Of a DNA stretch of 64,000 bases, positions 42,600 to 50,337 are shown piece by piece. The stretch comes from Promicromonospora soli (GTDB lineage Bacteria; Actinomycetota; Actinomycetes; Actinomycetales; Cellulomonadaceae). The stretch covers positions 434,001-498,000 of the forward strand of contig NZ_BNAS01000001.1 in assembly GCF_014653785.1 (NCBI RefSeq), written 5' to 3'. The position numbers and the translations under genes were made by a program. The stretch's first letter is position 1, and each line of letters opens with the position of its first letter. The notes under the pieces were generated by a model, which worked only from the letters and a program-made list of their open reading frames with translations, was not told the origin of the DNA and did no database searches.

Positions 42600-44153
42600 T
42601 TAGCCCTGCGACTCCGCCCAGGCGTCCAGGTCGGTCTGGATGGAGTCCCGCGCGTCCTCGTAGCCCGCGTCGATCAGCTTCTGCCGCATCTCGTCGATGG
42701 CGGCGGCCGGGTCGTCGAACTTCCCGTACTGGAGCTGCGGGATGTACTCGGAGAGCACCCCGCCCATGGCCGCCAGCGTGGGATCGATCAGATCCTTGTT
42801 CACGATGAGGGTCGAGTACGGGTAGTCCTTCGCCGAGGCGTCGAGCTGGTCGTAGATCTCCTGCTTGTTCGGCGCGTCCGTGACCCGGTCCGGCTCGAAC
42901 TCGTCCATGCGGCCGGCCCAGAAGTTAGACCCCAGGGCGTCGGTGGAAGAGTCGTAGCCCTCCGGGTAGCCGAGCTTGCCGTCGTCGGTCATGACGTAGT
43001 CAGTGCCCTCGATGCCGAAGTTCAGCAGCTTGTAGGCCTCCTCGTCGTTCCGCAGGACGTCGTAGACCTCGAGCGCCTTCTCGGGGTTCTGCGAGGTGGC
43101 GTTCACGGCCATGGCGCCGTGCGTGAGGATGTCCCTGAAGTAGTTCCCGTTCTCCTGACCCCAGTAGAAGAACTTCGGGTCCGACCCGGGCTGCTTCTTG
43201 GTCATGTTGTCGACGATCGAGCCGACGAAGGTCTGCGTGTGGTGCTGGTCCGTTCCGGAGAGGCCCGCGTAGAACTCCTCGCGCGTGTCGCCGTCATAGT
43301 TCAGCGCGTCCTCGCGCCAGACGCCGAGCTCGTTCCACTCCTTCGCCAGCTCGGCAGCCTCCAGCAGCTCGTCACCCTCCATGTACCAGGACCCCACGGT
43401 GTTGGGGTCGGACTCAGTGGTCTGGAACGGGAAGTAGTTGCCGGCGCTGACCTGCTGGATCGTCTGGCCGTCGGTGTGCCCCTGGAGGTACCCGGTCAGC
43501 GCGACGTCGCTGGCTCCCGCGGCGGCGTCCCAGGGGTAGGCCTCCTTCTGGTTCTCCTTGACCCACTCGAAGTAGGTGGTGAAGTCCTCGAACTTCGTGA
43601 TCGTGCCGTCCTCGAAGCCGGCCTCGGTGGCCCAGTCGCCGCGGTAGAAGAACCCATGGTTGGTCCACTGGGTGAAGTTGTCCTCGGGGATGAACTGGAT
43701 CTCCCCGTCGAGCTTGGTCAGCTCCCAGTGCCCCTCCGCGTCGACCTGCTCCCAGGTCCTCGGCGCGTGCTCCTGCAGCATCTCCTCGGACAGCGGGAGG
43801 AAGGCGCCCTTCTCGGCGTTCTCCCAGGCGAAGAGCCAGTCCGTCGCGGTGGTGATCAGGTCGATGCTGTCGTCGCCGGAGAGGAGCTGGGTGTTGTACT
43901 GGGTCTGCCAGTCGGCCCACTCCACGTAGAACAGGTCGAGGTTGGCGTTCGCCTCCTCCTCGAGGCGCACGTTGAGCTTCTCCAGCATCGCCTCCAGGCG
44001 ACCGTTGGTGGGCTTGTCGCCCAGCACGAGCATCGTGATCGTTGTCGGTTCCCCGGACTCCTCGGCTTCGCCCGGGCTACAGGCAGCGAGGGCCGTCACG
44101 CTCATGGCCAGGGTGAGGGCGGCGGCGCCGGCCCTGGCGAGAGACTTCCTCAT
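42600..44153 (-). CDS. CUT1-type oligosaccharide-binding lipoprotein
   Basis: 517 residues. The signal ends with lipobox LAAC, followed by PTTITMLVLGDKPTNGRLEAML and a large extracellular solute-binding family 1 fold. The size and the Lys/Glu/Asp-rich C-terminal domain match the YtcQ/LipO group that pairs with LplB/LplC permeases and DUF624. It binds an oligosaccharide, probably galactose-containing given the GH35 enzyme downstream. ATG 44153 follows AAGGGAG. Three copies of a 12-base repeat lie just before it. Confidence 0.9.
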   Translation of the reverse strand: MRKSLARAGAAALTLAMSVTALAACSPGEAEESGEPTTITMLVLGDKPTNGRLEAMLEKLNVRLEEEANANLDLFYVEWADWQTQYNTQLLSGDDSIDLITTATDWLFAWENAEKGAFLPLSEEMLQEHAPRTWEQVDAEGHWELTKLDGEIQFIPEDNFTQWTNHGFFYRGDWATEAGFEDGTITKFEDFTTYFEWVKENQKEAYPWDAAAGASDVALTGYLQGHTDGQTIQQVSAGNYFPFQTTESDPNTVGSWYMEGDELLEAAELAKEWNELGVWREDALNYDGDTREEFYAGLSGTDQHHTQTFVGSIVDNMTKKQPGSDPKFFYWGQENGNYFRDILTHGAMAVNATSQNPEKALEVYDVLRNDEEAYKLLNFGIEGTDYVMTDDGKLGYPEGYDSSTDALGSNFWAGRMDEFEPDRVTDAPNKQEIYDQLDASAKDYPYSTLIVNKDLIDPTLAAMGGVLSEYIPQLQYGKFDDPAAAIDEMRQKLIDAGYEDARDSIQTDLDAWAESQG

Positions 44154-44174
44154 CGTTGAGACTCCCTTGATCTG

Positions 44175-44210
44175 ATTCGTTCGGTGATTCGTTCGGTGAT
44201 TAGTTCGGTG
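44175..44210. repeat. Three tandem 12-bp repeats
   Basis: ATTCGTTCGGTG occurs twice in a row (44175-44186, 44187-44198) and once more with one change as ATTAGTTCGGTG (44199-44210). It lies in the leader between the permease stop (44236) and the binding protein ribosome site. Confidence 0.85.
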
Positions 44211-44235
44211 CTGCAGTCCTTGCCGTCGCGGGCGG

Positions 44236-45153
44236 TCAGCCCTTGACCGCGCCGACGGTGATACCGCTGACGAAGTACTTCTGGACGAACGGGTAGAGCA
44301 GGACGATCGGCCCTGTCGCCACCACGGCGCTCGCCATCTTCAGGGTGTTGCTCGGAAGATCCGTGATGCTGACGTTCGAGCCGGCAACGGAATTCCTCAG
44401 CGCATTGGCCGTGTTGATGATGTTGTACAGGTGGTATTGGAGTGGTTTGAACTCCACGGTGCTGCCGAGGTAGAGCGAGGACAGATACCACTCGTTCCAG
44501 TACCCCAAGGCCAGGAAAAGGCCGCAGGTGGCCAGCGCGGGCTTCATCATGGGCAGCACCAGCTGGAGAAAGATCCGGAAGTCGCCGGCCCCGTCCACCT
44601 TTCCCGACTCGACGACCTCGTAGGGGACGGACCGCACGAAGTTCTTCATGAGGATGATGAGCCACGGGGTCATCAACAGCTGGAGGAACACCGCCAGGTA
44701 GCTACCCTTCAGCTCGAGGTAGCGCGCGACCCAGATGTAGGTGGGCGCGAGCCCCGCCGAGAAGAGGGTCGTGAAGTAGATGAAGAACGAGATGCTGTTC
44801 CTGAACGGGAAGTCCTTCCGCTGCAGGGCGTAACCCGTCATGGCGATGACGAACAGCCCGATCGCCGTACCCGAGACCGTCATCACGATCGTGACGACGT
44901 ACGAGCCGATGATCTGCCTGGGTGCCTGGAAGATGTACTCGTACGCAGCGAACGTGAACTCCTTGGGCAGCAGCCCGAAGCCGTCCTTCATGATCGCGGC
45001 CTCGCTGGAGAAGGACGCCGAGACGATCAGGATGAAGGGCAGCGCGCAGAAGGCGGCGAACACTGCGACCGAGGCGTACGAGATGCCCCGTAGCGCATAG
45101 TCGCTCCTGTCGAGCCTGACCTTCCGCGGCTTCGTTGCCACAGCGGCGCTCAT
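44236..45153 (-). CDS. CUT1 carbohydrate ABC permease (LplC/YtcP-like)
   Basis: 305 residues from ATG 45153 (GAGAGGGGG upstream). Six membrane helices, the first near 24-47, and the ATPase-docking EAA loop VVESGKVDGAGDFRIFLQLVLPMMKP. The C-terminal PFVQKYFVSGITVGAVKG is the signature end of this permease group. It forms the transport pore with the LplB-like protein encoded 15 bases upstream. No ATPase gene is in the operon; such importers usually borrow a shared MsmK-type ATPase. Confidence 0.92.
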   Translation of the reverse strand: MSAAVATKPRKVRLDRSDYALRGISYASVAVFAAFCALPFILIVSASFSSEAAIMKDGFGLLPKEFTFAAYEYIFQAPRQIIGSYVVTIVMTVSGTAIGLFVIAMTGYALQRKDFPFRNSISFFIYFTTLFSAGLAPTYIWVARYLELKGSYLAVFLQLLMTPWLIILMKNFVRSVPYEVVESGKVDGAGDFRIFLQLVLPMMKPALATCGLFLALGYWNEWYLSSLYLGSTVEFKPLQYHLYNIINTANALRNSVAGSNVSITDLPSNTLKMASAVVATGPIVLLYPFVQKYFVSGITVGAVKG

Positions 45154-45168
45154 CACGCCCCCTCTCTG

Positions 45169-46143
45169 TTAGAACAACGCATAGTCCTCGTTGATCCTTC
45201 GGACGATCCAGTTGGCCAGCATGACGATCGCAAACCCGAACAGGGATTGGTACAGGCCGACCGCTGCGGATGACGTGAAATTGTTCTGAGAAATGATCAT
45301 GCGGTACACGGAGGTCTCGATGATGTCGGTGGTCTGATAGAGCGCCGCATTGTTTCCGACCAGGTTCCAGAAGAGCCCGAAGTTCCCCTTCATGATCCCG
45401 CCGAGCGAGAACAGGAGAAGGATGATGAACGTGGGCTTCAGGCTCGGGAGGATGATGTACCGGATGCGCTGCCAGGCCGAGGCCCCGTCGATCGCGGCCG
45501 CCTCGAACAGGGAGTTGTCGATGCCCATGATCGCGGCGAAGTAGACGATGGATCCGTACCCGGTGCTCTGCCAGAGGTGGAAGGCAATGATGATGATCGG
45601 CCAGGCCCCGGCGATGCTGTAGATCTTGATCGGGTCCCCGCCGGTCTGCTCGATGAGCGCGTTGAGGGCACCCGTGTCGAAGTTGAGCAGGTTGAAGGCG
45701 ATGACGCCGACGAGGACGACCGAGATGAAGTACGGCAAGAACATGACAGCCTGGCTGATCTTCTTGAAGTACTTCGACCTGATCTCGTTCAGCATGATGG
45801 CGAGCGCGACCTGAAGGATGTTTCCCAGGACGATGAACGCCAGGTTGTAGAGCAGCGTGTTCTTCGTCAGCAGCCACAGCTGCCCTGACTGGATGAGGAA
45901 TTCGAAGTTCCGCATGCCCACGAAGGGGCTCCCGAAGATCCCGTCCCGATAGTTGAAGTTCGTGAATGCGATCCACGCCCCCGGGAGCGGGATGTAGTTG
46001 AAGACGATGAAGAACACGATGGCCGGCAGGCACATCAGGAGCAGCGTCTTGTTACGGCTGATCCTGCTGAGCAGCGACCTCGGCTTGTCTGTCGTCGGTG
46101 CCTCGCGCAGCTGGACGCGCGCCGGCGTCAGCGCGGCAACCAT
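45169..46143 (-). CDS. CUT1 carbohydrate ABC permease (LplB-like)
   Basis: 324 residues. Six hydrophobic segments, starting LLLMCLPAIVFFIVFNYIPLPG, and an EAA-type loop LFEAAAIDGASAWQRIRYIILPSLKP. The sequence FNYRDGIFGSPFVGMRNFEFL after the first helix is characteristic of LplB. First gene of the operon LplB, LplC, binding lipoprotein, DUF624, GH35. The start ATG 46143 has no strong ribosome site. A LacI-type operator lies about 90-110 bases upstream. Confidence 0.92.
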   Translation of the reverse strand: MVAALTPARVQLREAPTTDKPRSLLSRISRNKTLLLMCLPAIVFFIVFNYIPLPGAWIAFTNFNYRDGIFGSPFVGMRNFEFLIQSGQLWLLTKNTLLYNLAFIVLGNILQVALAIMLNEIRSKYFKKISQAVMFLPYFISVVLVGVIAFNLLNFDTGALNALIEQTGGDPIKIYSIAGAWPIIIIAFHLWQSTGYGSIVYFAAIMGIDNSLFEAAAIDGASAWQRIRYIILPSLKPTFIILLLFSLGGIMKGNFGLFWNLVGNNAALYQTTDIIETSVYRMIISQNNFTSSAAVGLYQSLFGFAIVMLANWIVRRINEDYALF

Positions 46144-46234
46144 GGCGATCGCTGTTCAGCCGGCTCGCTGACCGGGTTGTCTTTCATGTGCCACTCTCCG
46201 TTGAAGGCCCTACCGAGCGTCGTCGCTCGCCGAT

Positions 46235-46253
46235 GTTAACGATAACAGTTAAC
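46235..46253. promoter_or_regulatory. LacI-type operator in front of the GH35 operon
   Basis: GTTAACGATAAC (46235-46246) is palindromic at 10 of 12 positions around a central CG, and is followed by a further GTTAAC (46248-46253). The AT-rich patch stands out from the GC-rich surroundings and lies in the promoter region of the LplB-led operon. Its LacI regulator is not adjacent. Confidence 0.6.
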
Positions 46254-46358
46254 GTGAACATCAGGGTAGGCCGTGGCATTCGTCCGGTCAAGCACGCCCA
46301 ATCACGGTTCTGTAACTTTGGTAGTGGTATGCCCGAACCGTCTACTCCGCGACAGATG

Positions 46359-46395
46359 CGAGTGGCCGGCACGTCGTCGACGCACCGGCCACTCG
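46359..46395. terminator. Terminator of the gamma-glutamyltransferase gene
   Basis: CGAGTGGCCGG (46359-46369) and its exact complement (46385-46395) form an 11-bp stem with a 15-base loop, 7 bases beyond the ggt stop on the minus strand. Confidence 0.7.
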
Positions 46396-46402
46396 AACTA
46401 GG

Positions 46403-48226
46403 TCAGTGCCCCGCCGGCCACACCACGCGGGCGGATCCGCCGCCGAGCCGCGTCGGCTCCGCCACGGCGGTGAGCAGGCCGCCGGGGCCGATCTCGATGG
46501 CGGTCGCCGCGCCGATCGCGTTCGCGGTCGGTCGGAGTGTGTGCCCGTACCCGGTCAGCGCCGTGCCGTAGCTGTCGACGAACGCCTGCTCCGCCGTCGT
46601 GCGCACCGAGTTCTGCGGCGCCGCCCGCGGGGCGGCGATCGCCTCCTCGATCGTCATGCCGAGGTCGATCCGGTTGATCAGCATCTGCGTGACCGTGTTG
46701 ATGATCTGCGACCCGCCCGGCGAACCGAGTGCGAGCACCGGACGCCCGTCGGCCAGGACGATCGTCGGCGACATGGACGAACGCGGGCGCTTGCCCGCCT
46801 CGATCCGGTTCGGGTCTTCAGCGTCGTACTCGATGCTGAAGTCCGTGAGCTCGTTGTTCAGCAGGAACCCGCGTCCGGGCACCACGATCCCCGACCCGCC
46901 GATCTGCTCGATCGTCAGCGTGTACTCGACCACGTTGCCCCACCGGTCGACGGCCGTCAGGTTCGTGGTCGACGTGCTCTCGGTGTCCTCGGGGTTGATG
47001 CCCTCCGCGGCGGGCTCCGCGCACACTCCGTCGTACGACCTGGCGTCGCCGGCCGCCACCGGCTTGGCAGCCGCAACCTCCGGGTTCAGCAGGCAGGCCC
47101 GCTCCTTTGCGAACGTGTCGTCGAGCAGCCCGGCCACCGGAACGTCCACGAAGTCGCCGTCGCCCAGGTAGGCAGCGCGGTCCGCGTATGCCAGAGCGCT
47201 CGCCTCGATGTAGTGGTGCATCGCGGCCGGGTCCTCCAGGGACCCCAGGTCGAACTGCTCCAGGATATTGAGCGCCTCACCCACGGTGGTCCCGCCCGAC
47301 GCCGGCGGCGCCATCCCGAAGATGTCGTACCCGCGGTACGAGACGGCGGTCGGGTCCCGGTCCACGACCTCGTACGACGCGAGGTCCTCGGCGGTCATCG
47401 ATCCGACCGGCACCGGGAGCTCGGTGTCGTCCGTGACAGGCGGCGCCTGCACCGCGTCCACGACATCCTGCGCGAGCTCCCCCTCGTAGAACGCCTCCAC
47501 ACCTCCGCGGGCGAGCGTCCGGTACGTCGCCGCGAGGTCCGGGTTGCGGAAGACCGACCCGACCTCGGGCGCCTCGCCGCCCGGCAGGAACAGCTCGCTC
47601 GTCGAGGTCAGTGCCTCGAACCGCCCCTGGTTGACCACGGTCTGGTCGTGAAAGAGCTGGTCGACGACGAAGCCCTCCTCCGCAACGGTCGTCGCAGGCC
47701 GGAGTGCCTGGCTCAGCGATGTCGTACCCCACCGCTCCAGCGCGCGCTCCCACGTGGCAGGCGTGCCCGGGACGCCGACGCTGACGCCGCCGGTGACGAG
47801 GTCCGGGTAGAAGGGGTACGGCTCTCCGGTCGCCGGGTCGACGAACGCGTCGTGCTCCATCGCCGCCGGCGCGGTCTCGCGCCCGTCGATCGTCTCGACC
47901 TGGCCGGTCGCGGCGTCGTAGTGCACGAAGAACCCGCCGCCGCCGATTCCGGCGCTGTACGGATCGGTCACCCCGATCGCCGCGGCCATAGCGACCGCGG
48001 CGTCGGTGGCGTTGCCGCCCTGACGCAGCACTTTCAGGCCCACGTCGGACACGACCGGGTCGAGGGAGCTGACTGCGCCGCCATAGCCGATCGAGGTCGG
48101 CACCCGCGGCGAATCCTGCTCCGAGCCGGCGGTCGCGGCGTCGGCAGGGCTCGCCGAGACGGCGCCGGCCAGCACCATGGCCAGCGCGCTCGTGAACGCT
48201 GACGAACGAGTAAATCTCCTGCTCAT
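46403..48226 (-). CDS. ggt: Gamma-glutamyltransferase, secreted precursor
   Basis: 607 residues. A signal peptide (to about residue 31) precedes an Ntn-hydrolase proenzyme. The autocleavage site lies before T420 in STTNLTAVD, whose threonine becomes the nucleophile of the small subunit; the usual TTH reads TTN here. GGSQIINTV forms the oxyanion region, and RPRSSMSPT is the conserved gamma-glutamyl-binding stretch. It cleaves glutathione and other gamma-glutamyl compounds outside the membrane. ATG 48226 follows GAGGAGG. Divergent from a membrane protein gene; its own hairpin terminator follows. Confidence 0.93.
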   Translation of the reverse strand: MSRRFTRSSAFTSALAMVLAGAVSASPADAATAGSEQDSPRVPTSIGYGGAVSSLDPVVSDVGLKVLRQGGNATDAAVAMAAAIGVTDPYSAGIGGGGFFVHYDAATGQVETIDGRETAPAAMEHDAFVDPATGEPYPFYPDLVTGGVSVGVPGTPATWERALERWGTTSLSQALRPATTVAEEGFVVDQLFHDQTVVNQGRFEALTSTSELFLPGGEAPEVGSVFRNPDLAATYRTLARGGVEAFYEGELAQDVVDAVQAPPVTDDTELPVPVGSMTAEDLASYEVVDRDPTAVSYRGYDIFGMAPPASGGTTVGEALNILEQFDLGSLEDPAAMHHYIEASALAYADRAAYLGDGDFVDVPVAGLLDDTFAKERACLLNPEVAAAKPVAAGDARSYDGVCAEPAAEGINPEDTESTSTTNLTAVDRWGNVVEYTLTIEQIGGSGIVVPGRGFLLNNELTDFSIEYDAEDPNRIEAGKRPRSSMSPTIVLADGRPVLALGSPGGSQIINTVTQMLINRIDLGMTIEEAIAAPRAAPQNSVRTTAEQAFVDSYGTALTGYGHTLRPTANAIGAATAIEIGPGGLLTAVAEPTRLGGGSARVVWPAGH

Positions 48227-48464
48227 AGGGGCAGGTCCTCCTCAGGGTGTGTGGCTCAACCCGTTGTGGGCCGGCACGGAGTATGACGTCGCGAACCTAC
48301 CCAAAGGTTGCATATCCGGCCCAACTGCCCTCGCCGAGAGCGCGGCAGCACGGCGGTCGTCGCGTTCGTGGAGAGTGGAATCCGCCGCCCGGATGCGTTC
48401 TCCGTGCGGAAGGATGCACCGTGGAGAAGCCGGCCCCTGTGCGGCCGGCGCGAGGGGAGACGGC

Positions 48465-49520
48465 GTGACGAACGAGCTGACGACCGAACCAGGCGGCCTC
48501 GCCGGCCGCGGCCACCTGCTGCGCCTCGGTGCGCCGCGTGACACGGCGGCCGTGCGGCACCTGGTCACCTTCCTCGTGGCGAGTGTCGTGACCGTTCTGG
48601 TGACGCGTGCCTACCTGGCCGCGATGGACTACCCGCAGATCGGCGGAGGCGGGCTGCACCTCGCCCACGTCCTGTGGGGCGGGCTCCTCATGGCTCTGGC
48701 GATGATGCTGCTGCTGTCGTACGTGGGGCCGGCGCCGCGGTCGCTCGGGGCGGTGCTCGGCGGGATCGGCTTCGGACTGTTCATCGACGAGGTCGGCAAG
48801 TTCGTCACGTCCGACAACGACTACTTCTATGCGCCCACCGCCGCGATCATCTACTTCGTCACCGTGCTGCTCGTCCTGGTCGTCGAGGGGATGCACGGCC
48901 GCCGGGCACACCACCCGGCCGAGTACCTCGCCGTGGCGGCCGACCGGCTCACCGCTGGTCTGGCCGGCGGGTTCACACCGGCCGCACGCCACGAGGCGCG
49001 GGCCCTCGCCGCCAGGGGCGCCGGCGAGCCCGGCGCCGACCTGGTCGCCGGGTTGATCGACGCCGTGCCCGACGACGACACCGACGTGCCCGACCCGGTC
49101 CGCGGCGGCGTCGACCGCGTCGTGCGGTGGCTGGACGCGCTCGTGGACCGGGCGTGGGCGGCGTGGCTGGTGATCTCTGTGCTCCTGCTGGTTGGCGCGA
49201 TCGAGGCGAGAGTGGGCGTTCGCGTCGTGCGCGGGCTGGTGCCCGGACTGCCGGAGTGGACCGGCATCGCGATCCTCGCGGCCGTCGGGACGTCCGTCGT
49301 GCTGCTGGCCGTCGGCGTCGTCGTCGGCCGTCGGGACCACCTCGGTGGTGCGGTCTGGGTGCGCCGTGCGGTGCTCATCAGCCTGCTGTTCACCCAGCTG
49401 CTGGTGTTCCGCGCGGTGCAGTGGACGGCGGCGTTCGGGCTCCTCCTGGACGTGCTGGCCTTCATGGTGCTGGAGGTGGCGCTCCGCGAGGAACGGATGC
49501 TGAAGGTCCGAGCCACCTGA
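48465..49520 (+). CDS. Multi-pass membrane protein, hypothetical
   Basis: 351 residues from GTG 48465 (GAGGGGAG upstream). Four hydrophobic helices in the N-terminal half (including HLVTFLVASVVTVLV and GGIGFGLFIDEVGKFVTS) are followed by a charged cytosolic loop of about 80 residues and four more helices. The motif GFGLFIDEVGKF resembles a conserved stretch of uncharacterised actinobacterial membrane proteins. No function can be assigned. Flanked by ggt (divergent) and a DHFR-like gene. Confidence 0.75.
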   Translation: MTNELTTEPGGLAGRGHLLRLGAPRDTAAVRHLVTFLVASVVTVLVTRAYLAAMDYPQIGGGGLHLAHVLWGGLLMALAMMLLLSYVGPAPRSLGAVLGGIGFGLFIDEVGKFVTSDNDYFYAPTAAIIYFVTVLLVLVVEGMHGRRAHHPAEYLAVAADRLTAGLAGGFTPAARHEARALAARGAGEPGADLVAGLIDAVPDDDTDVPDPVRGGVDRVVRWLDALVDRAWAAWLVISVLLLVGAIEARVGVRVVRGLVPGLPEWTGIAILAAVGTSVVLLAVGVVVGRRDHLGGAVWVRRAVLISLLFTQLLVFRAVQWTAAFGLLLDVLAFMVLEVALREERMLKVRAT

Positions 49521-49614
49521 GCGGGAGCCGGGGCAGATGAGTTTGCCGGTGCCCACAGGTCTTCCCTCTTGACCGATTGACCAAGCACACACACTCATCG
49601 GGAGTGAACGAACC

Positions 49615-50259
49615 ATGGGCATCATCCAGATCGAGCTGTTCGCAACCCTCGACCTCGTCGGGCAAGCGCCCGGCAGCCCCGAGGAGGACCCGGTCGAGTT
49701 CCCGTTCGGCGGCTGGCAGGCACCCCTGCTCGACGACGTCGTCGGGGCGCAGGTCGGCGCCGCGTACGAGGGCACGGACGCCCTCCTGCTCGGCCGGCGG
49801 ACGTACGACATCTTCGCCGCCTACTGGCCGCACCAGGAGGGTGGCGAGGACAACGAGATCGCCACCCTCTTCAACCGTGTCCCGAAGTACGTCGCCTCCC
49901 GCGGCACGCCCAGCCTGCCGTGGGCCGGGTCCACGCAGCTCGGCCCCGACCTGGCGAGCGCGGTGCGCGAGATCCGCGACCGGCACGAGCACGTGAAGGT
50001 CGTCGGGAGCCTGAACCTGGTCCAGACCCTCCTGCGCGAAAAGCTCTTCGACCGCCTCGACCTCTGGGTGCACCCGATCATGCTCGGCGTCGGCAAGAAG
50101 GTGTTCGACGGCGGCGAGGTTCCCACCAACGTCACCCTCCTCGAACCACCTGTGGCCAGCCCCAAGGGCACCGTGTACCTGCGCTACGAGCTCGCCGGCG
50201 GCACGCCGGCGACGGGAGACATGGCCGCGCCCGACCGCGGCGTCGGACGCGGCGACTGA
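49615..50259 (+). CDS. Dihydrofolate reductase/RibD C-terminal-like reductase (second copy)
   Basis: 214 residues. It opens MGIIQIELFATLDLVGQAPG and carries ALLLGRRTYDIFAAYWP, the NADPH-loop block VKVVGSLNLVQTLL and HPIMLGVGKKVFDGG, all typical of the stand-alone RibD C-terminal family. It differs much from the copy at 5816 and has an extra polar C-terminal tail of about 20 residues. ATG 49615 has a GGGAGTGAA site. Substrate unknown. Confidence 0.85.
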   Translation: MGIIQIELFATLDLVGQAPGSPEEDPVEFPFGGWQAPLLDDVVGAQVGAAYEGTDALLLGRRTYDIFAAYWPHQEGGEDNEIATLFNRVPKYVASRGTPSLPWAGSTQLGPDLASAVREIRDRHEHVKVVGSLNLVQTLLREKLFDRLDLWVHPIMLGVGKKVFDGGEVPTNVTLLEPPVASPKGTVYLRYELAGGTPATGDMAAPDRGVGRGD

Positions 50260-50337
50260 AACCGCCCCCGCCTGGACGTGCATTCTCGCCGCCTGACGCG
50301 CCATCATGTCGGGTAGCACCCAATGGCGGGAGGCCTC

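Noticed and set aside
46406-48202. 598-codon open frame antisense to ggt
   Set aside because: Mirror frame of a well-supported gene; Arg-rich nonsense.
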